A stretch of 25,378 nt of DNA from JBBRHF01 sp038223055 (GTDB lineage Bacteria; Actinomycetota; Actinomycetes; JACCUZ01), in contig JBBRHF010000040.1 in assembly GCA_038223055.1 (NCBI GenBank), positions 1-25,378 on the forward strand, read 5' to 3'. Below the pieces are notes generated by a model that saw nothing but the letters and a program-made list of their open reading frames with translations, was not told where the DNA came from and did no database searches. The stretch's first letter is position 1, and each line of letters begins with the position of its first letter. This document shows, in pieces, positions 13,656 to 21,022 of this stretch. The position numbers were made by a program, and so were the translations under genes.

Positions 13656-14756
13656 TTGAGCCTGCTCACGACCCGACCCGCCGCAAGCCGCCGATCGGCG
13701 CGCCAGGTGCTCGCCGCAACCGCGGTCGCCATCGTCGTACCCGCGCTGCTTCTCGCCTCCCCCGGAGTGGCCGACGCAGCCAGCACGCGCAACCGTGCCG
13801 ACGCGGCCGCCGGCTGGCTGGGTCGCCAACTGTCCCCCGCAACCGGCCTGTCGACGGGCCAGTTCGGACCTGACTACGGCCTGAGCGCCGACATCGTGCT
13901 GGCACTGGACTCGGCCGGAGTCGGGCAAGCAGTCGCGGGCCGCACCACCAGGGCGCTCGCCGCCAACGTGGGCGCCTACACCGGTTTCGGTGCGCCCAGC
14001 GACTTCTTCGCCGGCGCCTTCGCCAAGCTCATCAACGTCGCCGTCGCCCAGCGGGTCAACCCACGCCGGTTCGGTACGTCGAGCCGGCGCGACCTGGTCG
14101 GGCATCTGCGCTACCTCGAATGCGGCCGGGGCAACCGACCGGCGTGCCCGGCCGCCGACACGGGCCGATTCAGCGACCAGAGCTCGTTCGGTGACTTCAG
14201 CAACACGATCACCCAGTCATTGGCGCTGGTCGCGCTGCACCGCGCGACCCGGCCCGGCCCGTCCAGCCCGTCGGTCGGCTACCTGCTGGGTCAGCAGTGC
14301 AGCAACGGCGCGTTCCCGGAGGCGTTGAGCACGCCGGGGTGCACGCCGTCGGTGGACGCGACCGCGTTCGCCGTACAGGCGCTGCACGTCGTGCGCGGGG
14401 CGAAGGCCGAGGCGGCCGCGGTGCGGGCCGGCCGGTGGCTGGCCCAGGTGCAGAACCGCGACGGGTCGTTCACGTCCAACAAGTCCCGCAACACCAACAC
14501 GACTGGCCTCGCGGCGCAGGCGCTGCGGGCGATCGGTCGGGCGCAGGCCGCGGCCCGGGCGGAGGCTTTCCTGCGTTCGCTGCAGTCCGGCTGCGGCGCG
14601 GCTGCGGCCAACCGCGGACGGGTGCGCTACGACAAGGCGGGCAGCGGCGACGCCGTACGCGCGACCGCTCAGGCGGTTCCCGCCCTGGCCCGGGTGACCC
14701 TCGCAGACATCTCCCGGACCGGAGCGACCCGGTCGTTGCCGACCCTGGCCTGCTAG
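13656..14756 (+). CDS. Secreted alpha-toroid (terpenoid-cyclase-like) repeat protein under B12 control
   Basis: The 366-residue protein begins with a Sec-type signal peptide (two Arg patches, a hydrophobic core VLAATAVAIVVPALLLA, then VADAAS). The TTG start has AAAGGA ten bases upstream; the frame is open further back, but only through riboswitch sequence. The mature part is built of helical repeats of the prenyltransferase/squalene-cyclase type: AAGWLGRQL, DFSNTITQSLALVAL, YLLGQQCSNGAFPEAL, DATAFAVQAL, WLAQVQNRDGSF, NTTGLAAQALRAI and FLRSLQSGCG. Six cysteines (156, 164, 215, 229, 313, 366) could form three disulfides. It lacks the acidic catalytic motifs of cyclases. Intrinsic factor and transcobalamin use this same alpha/alpha toroid to hold B12. 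With the riboswitch upstream, extracellular cobalamin binding is the leading inference, not a demonstrated role. Confidence 0.8.
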   Translation: MSLLTTRPAASRRSARQVLAATAVAIVVPALLLASPGVADAASTRNRADAAAGWLGRQLSPATGLSTGQFGPDYGLSADIVLALDSAGVGQAVAGRTTRALAANVGAYTGFGAPSDFFAGAFAKLINVAVAQRVNPRRFGTSSRRDLVGHLRYLECGRGNRPACPAADTGRFSDQSSFGDFSNTITQSLALVALHRATRPGPSSPSVGYLLGQQCSNGAFPEALSTPGCTPSVDATAFAVQALHVVRGAKAEAAAVRAGRWLAQVQNRDGSFTSNKSRNTNTTGLAAQALRAIGRAQAAARAEAFLRSLQSGCGAAAANRGRVRYDKAGSGDAVRATAQAVPALARVTLADISRTGATRSLPTLAC

Positions 14757-14796
14757 GCAATTCTCCGCCGCTGGCGGGAGTCCTATGCTGGCCGGC

Positions 14797-15984
14797 ATGA
14801 CTCCTCAGCCCACCCGCGCGGACAAGTTCTCCTTCGGCCTGTGGACGGTCGGCTGGCTGGCTCGTGACACCTTCGGGGACGCCACCCGGGCGTGGCTTGA
14901 TCCGGTGGAGGCGGTGCACCGACTCGCCGAGCTTGGGGCCTACGGCGTGACCTTCCACGACGACGACCTAGTCCCGTTCGGCAGCGACGACTCGGTCCGG
15001 GCGAAGACGATCGAGCGGTTCAAGCTGGCGCTCACCGAGACCGGCACGGTCGTCCCGATGATGACCACCAACACGTTCACCCACCCGGTGTTCAAGGACG
15101 GGGCGTTCACCAGCAACGACCGGTCCGTCCGCCGTTTCGCGCTGCGCAAGATCATCCGCAACCTCGACCTGGCCGCGGAGATGGGCGCCGAGACCTACGT
15201 GTTCTGGGGTGGCCGAGAGGGCTCGGAAAGCCACGCCGGCAAGGACATCCGCAGCGCGCTCGAGCGCTACCGCGAGGGCCTGGACCTGCTGGCGCAGTAC
15301 ACCATCGACCAGGGCTACTCCATCCGGTTCGCCATCGAACCCAAGCCCAACGAGCCTCGGGGGGACATCCTGCTGCCGACGCTGGGCCATGCCCTGGCGT
15401 TCATCTCCACCCTGGCCCACGCCGACATGGTGGGGATCAACCCGGAGACCGGGCACGAGCAGATGGCCGGGCTGAACTTCGCGCACGGCATCGCCCAAGC
15501 CCTATGGCAGAACAAGTTGTTCCACATCGACCTCAACGGCCAAACGGGGCCCAAGTTCGACCAGGACCTCATCTTCGGCCACGGCGACCTGCTCAACGCG
15601 TTCGCCCTGGTGGACCTGCTGGAGAACGGCGGGCCGGACGGCGGCCCGGCCTACGACGGCCCACGCCACTTCGACTACAAGCCGGCGCGCACCGAGGACT
15701 ACGACGGGGTGTGGGCCTCGGCCGCGGCGAACATCAGAACCTACCTGCTGCTCAAGGAGCGGGCCGCCAGCTTCCGCGCCGACCCTGCGGTGCAGGAGGC
15801 GCTTGCCGCGGCCAAGGTGACCGACCTTGCGGTGCCGACGTTGGGTCCCGGCGAGACCTATGCCGACCTGCTCGCCGACCGTTCGGCCTTCGAGACCTTC
15901 GACGCCGAGGGCATCGGCGAACGCGGCTGCGGTTTCATCCGGATCAACCAGCTCGCGATGGAGCACCTGCTCGGATCGAGCTAG
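14797..15984 (+). CDS. xylA: Xylose isomerase
   Basis: Converts D-xylose to D-xylulose (and glucose to fructose) with two divalent metals. At 395 residues it is close to the Streptomyces enzymes in sequence, and residue numbers coincide with theirs when translation starts at ATG 14797. Active-site residues are His54, Glu181, Lys183, Glu217, His220, Asp245, Asp255 and Asp257; the last metal ligand is Asp293 after a six-residue insertion (Asp287 in Streptomyces). Motifs include GLWTVGW, FHDDD, AIEPKPNEPRGD and HIDLNGQ. An in-frame ATG at 14785 is better spaced from GGGAG at 14775 and would add four residues. No xylulokinase, transporter or regulator lies nearby. The stop overlaps the ribH stop from the other strand by 3 bp. 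Confidence 0.96.
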   Translation: MTPQPTRADKFSFGLWTVGWLARDTFGDATRAWLDPVEAVHRLAELGAYGVTFHDDDLVPFGSDDSVRAKTIERFKLALTETGTVVPMMTTNTFTHPVFKDGAFTSNDRSVRRFALRKIIRNLDLAAEMGAETYVFWGGREGSESHAGKDIRSALERYREGLDLLAQYTIDQGYSIRFAIEPKPNEPRGDILLPTLGHALAFISTLAHADMVGINPETGHEQMAGLNFAHGIAQALWQNKLFHIDLNGQTGPKFDQDLIFGHGDLLNAFALVDLLENGGPDGGPAYDGPRHFDYKPARTEDYDGVWASAAANIRTYLLLKERAASFRADPAVQEALAAAKVTDLAVPTLGPGETYADLLADRSAFETFDAEGIGERGCGFIRINQLAMEHLLGSS

Positions 15985-16490
15985 GCCGAGACAACTGCCG
16001 AACCCGGCAGCGCCGAACCCGGCAGCGCATCCCGCAGTGTCACCGCGGTGCTGACCGCCGCGAGCGCCGCGTCGTAGCCCTTGTCCTCGCCGGAGCCGAG
16101 CAGCCCGGCGCGGGCGACGGCCTGCGCCTCGGTGTCGCAGGTCAGCACCCCGAAGCCGACGGGCACCCCGGTCGACACCGTCACCTGAGTCAGCCCCACC
16201 GTTGCCGCCTGGCAGACGTAGTCGAAGTGCGGTGTGCCCCCGCGGATGACCACACCGAGCGCGACCACGGCGTCGTAGCCAGCCGCCGCGCACCGGGCCG
16301 CAGCCACCGGCAGCTCGAAGCTGCCCGGCACCCGGACGACGAGCGGAGCCGGCACGCCGGCGGCGATCAGTCCGCGCAACGCCCCGCCCAGCAGTCCATC
16401 CATCACCCGCTCGTGCCAGGACGCGGCGACGACCGCGACCCGCAGCGCGGCGCCGTCGACCTCGAGCGCCGGGGCGCCCTCGCCACTCAC
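15981..16490 (-). CDS. ribH: 6,7-dimethyl-8-ribityllumazine synthase
   Basis: Condenses the ribityl-aminouracil with dihydroxybutanone phosphate in the penultimate step of riboflavin synthesis; family members form cytoplasmic shells or pentamers. The 169-residue protein has VVAASWHERVMDGLL, VPGSFELP (54-61), ALGVVIRGGTPHFDYVC with the catalytic His88, FGVLTCDTEAQAVARAG and EDKGYDAALAA. The GTG start overlaps the ribBA stop by four bases (GTGA), so it is the last, coupled gene of the operon. The last 20 residues are a loose Ala/Gly/Ser-rich tail. The gene ends in a CTAG shared with the convergent xylA stop, leaving no room for a terminator between the two. Confidence 0.95.
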   Translation of the reverse strand: MSGEGAPALEVDGAALRVAVVAASWHERVMDGLLGGALRGLIAAGVPAPLVVRVPGSFELPVAAARCAAAGYDAVVALGVVIRGGTPHFDYVCQAATVGLTQVTVSTGVPVGFGVLTCDTEAQAVARAGLLGSGEDKGYDAALAAVSTAVTLRDALPGSALPGSAVVSA

Positions 16491-17860
16491 GCGATCACCT
16501 CGTGATCCAGCCCGCGGGGACCGGGGCGGAGGTCGTGCCCCATCCGGTCACGCTTGGTCCGCAGGTAGCCGACGTTGTGCGGACCGGGCGCGATCTGCAG
16601 CGGCAGCCGCTCGACGACCTCGACCCCCAGCGCCACCAGCCCGGACACCTTGGCCGGGTTGTTGGTCAGCAACCGCACCCGGCGTACGCCGAGGTCGGCC
16701 AGCACCGCGCCGGCCGCGCCGTACTCCCGGGCATCGGCGGGCAGTCCCTGCGCCAGGTTGGCGTCCACCGTGTCCTGACCCAGGTCCTGCAGGGCGTAGG
16801 CGCTCAGCTTGGCCAGCAAGCCCACGCCGCGCCCCTCGTGGCCGCCGAGATAGATCAGGACACCGCCGCGACCGGCCACGATCCCGAGCGCGGTGTCGAG
16901 CTGGGGCCCGCAGTCACAGCGCAACGATCCGAACGCGTCCCCGGTCAGGCACTCCGAGTGCACCCGCACCACCGGGGCGCCCGCGATGTCGCCCGTGTGC
17001 AGGGCGAGGTGCTCCGCGCCGGTGAGCAGGTCGCGGTAGCCAACAGCGGTAAACGTGCCGTGCCGGGTCGGGAGCGTCGATTGCGACACGCGGGCCACCC
17101 GCGGCAGCGGAGCCGCCCGACCCCCGCGACTTCCGCTGCCTCGGGGGCCGTAACCAGCCTCGCCAGGTCTGGGGCCTCCGGCGGCTGTGGCCACCTCGTC
17201 GTGAACGCGCCGCCACGCGGCGAGCGCCGCGATCGTCACCACGGGTACGTCGTGGGCGGCGCCGAGCTCGAGCAGCGCCGGAAGGCGCATCATCGCTCCG
17301 TCGTCGTGCACGACCTCCGCAATCACCCCGACCGGCGCCAGCCCGGCCAACCGGCATAGGTCCACCGCTGCCTCAGTGTGGCCGGCGCGATCCAGGACTC
17401 CGCCCGGGCGGGCGCGCAGCGGGAACACGTGCCCGGGCCGCACCAGGTCCGACGGGCCGGCGGCCGGATCGGCCAGCAGCCGCACTGTCCGGGCCCGGTC
17501 GGCGGCGCTGATTCCGGTGCCGATGCCGAACCGGGCGTCGACCGACACGGTGTAGGCCGTGCCGCGCGGGTCCTCGTTGCGCTCCACCATCGGCGGCAGG
17601 GCCAGCCGGTCGGCGACCTCGTCGGGCATGGGAGCGCACAGGACGCCCGACGTGTGGCGCACCGCCCACCCCACCCAGTGGGCGGTCGCGCTTTGCGCCG
17701 CGAGGATGACGTCGCCCTCGTTCTCCCGGTCCTCGTCGTCGGCGACCAGCACCGGGCGGCCCTGCCGCAGCGCATCGAGGGCGCTGGCAATGCCGGACAA
17801 GCCGGGCGGGGCGGGCGTGCCGGTCCGGGTTGGCTCGGTGGGCTCGACGGTCCTGGTCAT
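16487..17860 (-). CDS. ribBA: Bifunctional DHBP synthase / GTP cyclohydrolase II
   Basis: A 457-residue fusion supplying both precursors of riboflavin. The RibB half (about 20-225) makes dihydroxybutanone phosphate from ribulose 5-phosphate and shows DDEDRENEGD at 41-50, RPGHVFPLRA and HTEAAVDLC. A Gly/Arg/Pro-rich linker (about 228-255) joins it to the RibA half, which opens GTP. The RibA half has the zinc motif ECLTGDAFGSLRCDC, the EGRG loop, and DAR carrying the catalytic Asp and Arg. The loop reads YLGGHEGRG where relatives usually have YLRGHEGRG, a loss of one Arg whose effect is unknown. ATG 17860 overlaps the ribE stop, and the 3' end overlaps ribH. Confidence 0.96.
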   Translation of the reverse strand: MTRTVEPTEPTRTGTPAPPGLSGIASALDALRQGRPVLVADDEDRENEGDVILAAQSATAHWVGWAVRHTSGVLCAPMPDEVADRLALPPMVERNEDPRGTAYTVSVDARFGIGTGISAADRARTVRLLADPAAGPSDLVRPGHVFPLRARPGGVLDRAGHTEAAVDLCRLAGLAPVGVIAEVVHDDGAMMRLPALLELGAAHDVPVVTIAALAAWRRVHDEVATAAGGPRPGEAGYGPRGSGSRGGRAAPLPRVARVSQSTLPTRHGTFTAVGYRDLLTGAEHLALHTGDIAGAPVVRVHSECLTGDAFGSLRCDCGPQLDTALGIVAGRGGVLIYLGGHEGRGVGLLAKLSAYALQDLGQDTVDANLAQGLPADAREYGAAGAVLADLGVRRVRLLTNNPAKVSGLVALGVEVVERLPLQIAPGPHNVGYLRTKRDRMGHDLRPGPRGLDHEVIA

Positions 17861-18495
17861 GAGGTGACTCCTCCGGTCATGGCTCCCCCGGCGAGGCCGG
17901 GAGAGTGCAGCAGCAGGCGCTCGACGTACTTGGCGAGGACGTCGAGTTCAAGGTTGACCACGCCGCCGACGGGGACCGACCCCAGGGTGGTCAGCGCGAG
18001 AGTGGTCGGGATGAGCGAGACCGAGAACGTGCCGGCCCGGTCGTCGAGGGCCGACACGGTCAGCGAGACCCCGTCGACGGTGATCGAGCCCTTCTCTACG
18101 ACGTACGGCGACAGGCTCGGCGCCAGCGACACCGTCACCACGTCCCAGCGCTCGCCGCGCTCGCGGTGCAGGACTGTCCCGGTGCCGTCCACGTGACCCT
18201 GGACGATATGTCCGCCGAGCCGGGCGTCGACCCGCACCGCCCGTTCGAGATTGACCGGGGAGCCGGGGCGCAGCGAGCCGAGGCTGCTGCGGCGCAGCGT
18301 CTCGGCCATGACGTCGGTCGAGAACTGCTCGGCGTCATGGTCCACGACGGTGAGGCACACGCCGTTGACGGCGATCGAGGCGCCGGGCTCCGCGTCCGCC
18401 ACGACCAGCGGGCCGCGCAGCCGCAGCCGGGCCGAGTCGGCCAGCGTGGTCACCTCGGCGACCAGCCCGAGTTCCTCGACGATGCCGGTGAACAT
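17857..18495 (-). CDS. ribE: Riboflavin synthase (alpha chain)
   Basis: Performs the final dismutation of two lumazines to riboflavin. The 212-residue protein opens with the diagnostic MFTGIVEE and contains the two homologous barrels of the family. Barrel one has GASIAVNGVCLTV and the FSTDVMAETLRRSSLG stretch. After GGHIVQGHVDGTG, barrel two has KGSITVDGVSLTV and FSVSLIPTTLALTTLG. The C-terminal helix DVLAKYVERLL is followed by a short Gly-rich tail. ATG 18495 shares its A with the ribD stop (TGATG), and the gene's own stop overlaps the ribBA start, so the four rib genes form one coupled message. Confidence 0.96.
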   Translation of the reverse strand: MFTGIVEELGLVAEVTTLADSARLRLRGPLVVADAEPGASIAVNGVCLTVVDHDAEQFSTDVMAETLRRSSLGSLRPGSPVNLERAVRVDARLGGHIVQGHVDGTGTVLHRERGERWDVVTVSLAPSLSPYVVEKGSITVDGVSLTVSALDDRAGTFSVSLIPTTLALTTLGSVPVGGVVNLELDVLAKYVERLLLHSPGLAGGAMTGGVTS

Positions 18496-19610
18496 CAGGT
18501 CAGATCTCCCCAGTGTGTCGCTGCGAGAGGGTTGGCCAGCACGAGGCGCAGGTCCCCGCCGATCGTGGCGACGTCGACAAGGTCCAGGCGCAGGGCGTCG
18601 CTGATCGTGTGCACCCCGAGATCACCGACCGCCGCGGGCCCGGCCCCGAGCAGCGCCGGCGCGATGTAGGCGACGACCTCGTCGACCAGCCCCGCTGCGA
18701 GGAACGCCGCCGCCAGGGTGGGTCCGCCCTCGAGCCAGACGTGGCGGGTGCCCGCCTCCCACAGCTGACCGATCGCCGCCTGCGGATCTCGGGTGCGCAG
18801 CCGGACGGTGCGGGCGTCGTCATCGAGAACCCGGGCGCCGGGCGGCAGGTCACGCAACCCCATCACGGCGCGCAGCGGCTGGCGGGGCACCGGCCGTTCG
18901 GCGTCGTCGCGCACCGTGAGGCGCGGGTCATCGGCGAGGACGGTGCCCGAGCCGACCAGCACCGTGTCGCACTCGGACCGGCGCCGGTGCACGTCCGCGC
19001 GCGCCTCGGGGCCGGTGATCCAGCGGCTGGAACCGTCGCGCGCCGCGGAGCGCCCGTCCAGGGTCGCCGCGAACTTCCAGGTCACGAACGGCCGCAGGTG
19101 TTCGACCGCGAACACCCAGCGGGCCACAAGAGCCTCGACCTCGGCGCGTGGGTCGACGGGCGCTGCCTGCGCGCCGGGCCGCTGCGCCTCGGCGGCGTGG
19201 ACATCGTCGTAGGCGTCCGCCGCGACGCCGGCCGAACGCAGCGCGGCGGCGCCACCCCCGGCGACCGGGTTGGGATCGGCCCGGCCGTAGACCACCCGAG
19301 CGACGCCGCTCGCACGCAGCGCCTCGACGCACGGACCGGTGCGGCCATGGTGGTTGCAGGGTTCCAGGGTGACCAGGATGGTGCCCCCCCGCGCCCGATC
19401 CCCCGCCGCTCGCAACGCCACGACCTCGGCGTGGGCGGTGCCGGCGCCTTCGTGCCAGCCCTCGCCGGCCACGTGGCCCTGCTTGTCCAGGACGACGGCG
19501 CCGACGCGGGGGTTGGGACCGACCGGTCCGCGGCGGGCCAACGCGACAGCCCGGCTCATGATCGGGCCAAGCGTTGAGGAAGTCGACGCCGCGTCGCCAG
19601 TGCTGCTCAC
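18495..19610 (-). CDS. ribD: Bifunctional deaminase/reductase of riboflavin synthesis
   Basis: Carries out deamination and then reduction of the pyrimidine intermediate. The 371-residue protein has an N-terminal zinc deaminase domain with PNPRVGAVV, HAE (His60, Glu62) and EPCNHHGRTGPC (Cys85, Cys94). The C-terminal reductase domain follows from about residue 165 (FVTWKFAATLDGR, SRWITG, VLVGSGTVLADDPRLTVR, WLEGGPTLAAAFL). The GTG at 19610 was chosen because AGGAGGGG lies five bases before it. The frame is open to 19778, but only through the riboswitch leader. It is the first gene of the operon. Its 3' end touches ribE. Confidence 0.94.
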   Translation of the reverse strand: MSSTGDAASTSSTLGPIMSRAVALARRGPVGPNPRVGAVVLDKQGHVAGEGWHEGAGTAHAEVVALRAAGDRARGGTILVTLEPCNHHGRTGPCVEALRASGVARVVYGRADPNPVAGGGAAALRSAGVAADAYDDVHAAEAQRPGAQAAPVDPRAEVEALVARWVFAVEHLRPFVTWKFAATLDGRSAARDGSSRWITGPEARADVHRRRSECDTVLVGSGTVLADDPRLTVRDDAERPVPRQPLRAVMGLRDLPPGARVLDDDARTVRLRTRDPQAAIGQLWEAGTRHVWLEGGPTLAAAFLAAGLVDEVVAYIAPALLGAGPAAVGDLGVHTISDALRLDLVDVATIGGDLRLVLANPLAATHWGDLT

Positions 19611-19751
19611 CTGGACCCCTCCTGCCTCGCTCGGGGCGGGTTCCGGGGTCGTCCTATGGTCACCTCGAGGCGGGGACCTCGCACCGCTGCTGTGGTGCGT
19701 TTGCCGCCCTCGACGCGACTGCGACGCCGACCCGCTGAACCGGGCCGCGCC

Positions 19752-19878
19752 GCATGCTCCTCCCATCCGGACTCTCACCGTCGGTCCTGGAGTTCCACCA
19801 GATCAACCGACTGCTGGCAGCAGACGGGTCGCGGACTGTCACCGCCGGTTCGGACTTTCACCGACCCCGGAGCACGCG
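19752..19878 (-). promoter_or_regulatory. FMN riboswitch (RFN element)
   Basis: Read on the minus strand, the conserved segments occur in order: GGGGTCGGTGAAAGTCCG, AACCGGCGGTGACAGTCCGC, GACCGACGGTGAGAGTCCGG, and ATGGGAGGAGCATG. It lies in the leader of ribD, 141 nt before the GTG. FMN binding would shut down the ribD-ribE-ribBA-ribH message. No terminator with a T-run is visible between aptamer and gene, so control is probably at the ribosome binding site. A -10-like TATATT is seen upstream at 19912-19917 on the minus strand without a convincing -35. Confidence 0.96.
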
Positions 19879-19883
19879 TTGCT

Positions 19884-19906
19884 TGAACCTTGCTTCGTGA
19901 ACCTTG
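19884..19906 (+). repeat. Direct repeat TGAACCTTG at the upstream edge of the FMN riboswitch
   Basis: TGAACCTTG occurs at 19884-19892 and again at 19898-19906, 14 bp apart, between the FMN aptamer and its putative -10 box. It would lie in the first transcribed bases of the rib leader. The role is unknown and chance is possible. Confidence 0.5.
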
Positions 19907-19993
19907 GTGCAAATATACGATCACCACAAGTATCGCACGGCGCGGCTTCGCTCTCCGCTTCACGCTGGACTCGCGGCTGAGTTGCCGGTGATC

Positions 19994-20037
19994 GGCAGGT
20001 GTCTGGCAGGTGTCTGGTCGGTGTCTGGCAGGTGTCC
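19994..20037 (+). repeat. Four 11-bp direct repeats upstream of ppk2
   Basis: GGCAGGTGTCT (19994), GGCAGGTGTCT (20005), GGTCGGTGTCT (20016) and GGCAGGTGTCC (20027) follow each other without gaps, ending 27 bp before the ppk2 ATG. An 11-bp period puts the units on one face of the helix, as in binding sites for OmpR/PhoB-type response regulators. The rest of the 454-bp gap between ribD and ppk2 holds the FMN riboswitch and no further gene that I can support. Confidence 0.8.
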
Positions 20038-20064
20038 AACCGGATCTTCGGGGACGATGAAGGC

Positions 20065-20979
20065 ATGGATCCCGAGGAGACGTCCCTGCTGGCCGATCGA
20101 CACCTCCAGGTCATCGACGAGGACGACGACGACCCCGTCCTGCTCACCGCCGACGGCGCGCCGGTCGACACGTGGCGGGAGGGATACCCGTACGACGAAC
20201 GCATGAGCAGGGACGCCTACGACCAGGAGAAGCGCCGACTGCAGATCGAGCTGCTCAAGCTGCAGTACTGGGCCAAGGAAACCGGCAACCGGATCGTGAT
20301 CGTCTTTGAGGGCCGCGACGCCGCCGGCAAGGGCAGCACGATCAAGCGGTTCATGGAGCACCTGAACCCCCGCGGATCCCGGGTCGTCGCGCTGGAAAAA
20401 CCGAGCCAGCGGGAGAGCACCCAGTGGTATCTCCAGCGCTACATCTCCCACCTGCCGGCGGCCGGCGAGCTGGTCATGTTCGACCGCTCTTGGTACAACC
20501 GGGCCGGCGTCGAGCGGGTGATGGGATTCTGCACCGAGGAGCAGTACCTCGAGTTCATGCGTCAGGCCCCGGAGTTCGAGCGAATGCTGGTGCGCGACGG
20601 CGTCCTGCTGGTCAAGCTGTGGTTCTCGGTGTCCCGGGGCGAGCAGCACACCCGGTTCGTCATCCGCCAGATCGACCCGGTGCGCCAGTGGAAGCTCTCG
20701 CCCACCGACCTGGCCTCGCTGGACAGGTGGGACGCCTACACCGAGGCCAAGGAGGCGATGTTCTACTACACCGACACGCCGCACGCGCCGTGGACGGTCG
20801 TCAAGAGCAACGACAAGAAGCGTGCCCGGATCGAGGCGATGCGCCATGTGCTGAACCTGTTCGCCTACCAGGACAAGGACACCTCCCTCGTCGGCGCCCC
20901 GGACCCCAAGATCATCGGCCCGGCGGCGCAGGTGTTCGAGCAGGGCGAGGAGGTCGACCGGGCTTTTCCCGCGCTCTGA
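20065..20979 (+). CDS. ppk2: Polyphosphate kinase 2 (PPK2 family)
   Basis: PPK2 enzymes transfer phosphate between polyphosphate and nucleoside diphosphates, often favouring NDP-to-NTP synthesis. The 304-residue protein has an acidic N-terminal arm (about 1-45) and then the P-loop kinase core. Core motifs are Walker A FEGRDAAGKGS (81-91), KPSQRESTQWYLQRY, VMFDRSWYNR with Asp140 and Arg141 (Walker B), the lid GVERVMGFC and KLWFSVSRGEQ. Length and motifs fit single-domain PPK2. ATG 20065 has only a close GAAGG upstream; a start further back would read through the 11-bp repeats. It diverges from the riboflavin operon. The repeats upstream suggest regulated, perhaps phosphate-responsive, expression. 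Confidence 0.93.
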   Translation: MDPEETSLLADRHLQVIDEDDDDPVLLTADGAPVDTWREGYPYDERMSRDAYDQEKRRLQIELLKLQYWAKETGNRIVIVFEGRDAAGKGSTIKRFMEHLNPRGSRVVALEKPSQRESTQWYLQRYISHLPAAGELVMFDRSWYNRAGVERVMGFCTEEQYLEFMRQAPEFERMLVRDGVLLVKLWFSVSRGEQHTRFVIRQIDPVRQWKLSPTDLASLDRWDAYTEAKEAMFYYTDTPHAPWTVVKSNDKKRARIEAMRHVLNLFAYQDKDTSLVGAPDPKIIGPAAQVFEQGEEVDRAFPAL

Positions 20980-21022
20980 TCCTGGTGGCGATCGCGTACG
21001 TCGGTCTGCCAGGCTGACCGCC

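Noticed and set aside
15504..16505. 333-codon plus-strand frame across xylA and ribH
   Set aside because: It overlaps two solid genes in other frames and has no recognisable motif.
19994..20037. The four 11-bp repeats as a CRISPR array
   Set aside because: Units are contiguous with no spacers and too short; there are no cas genes.
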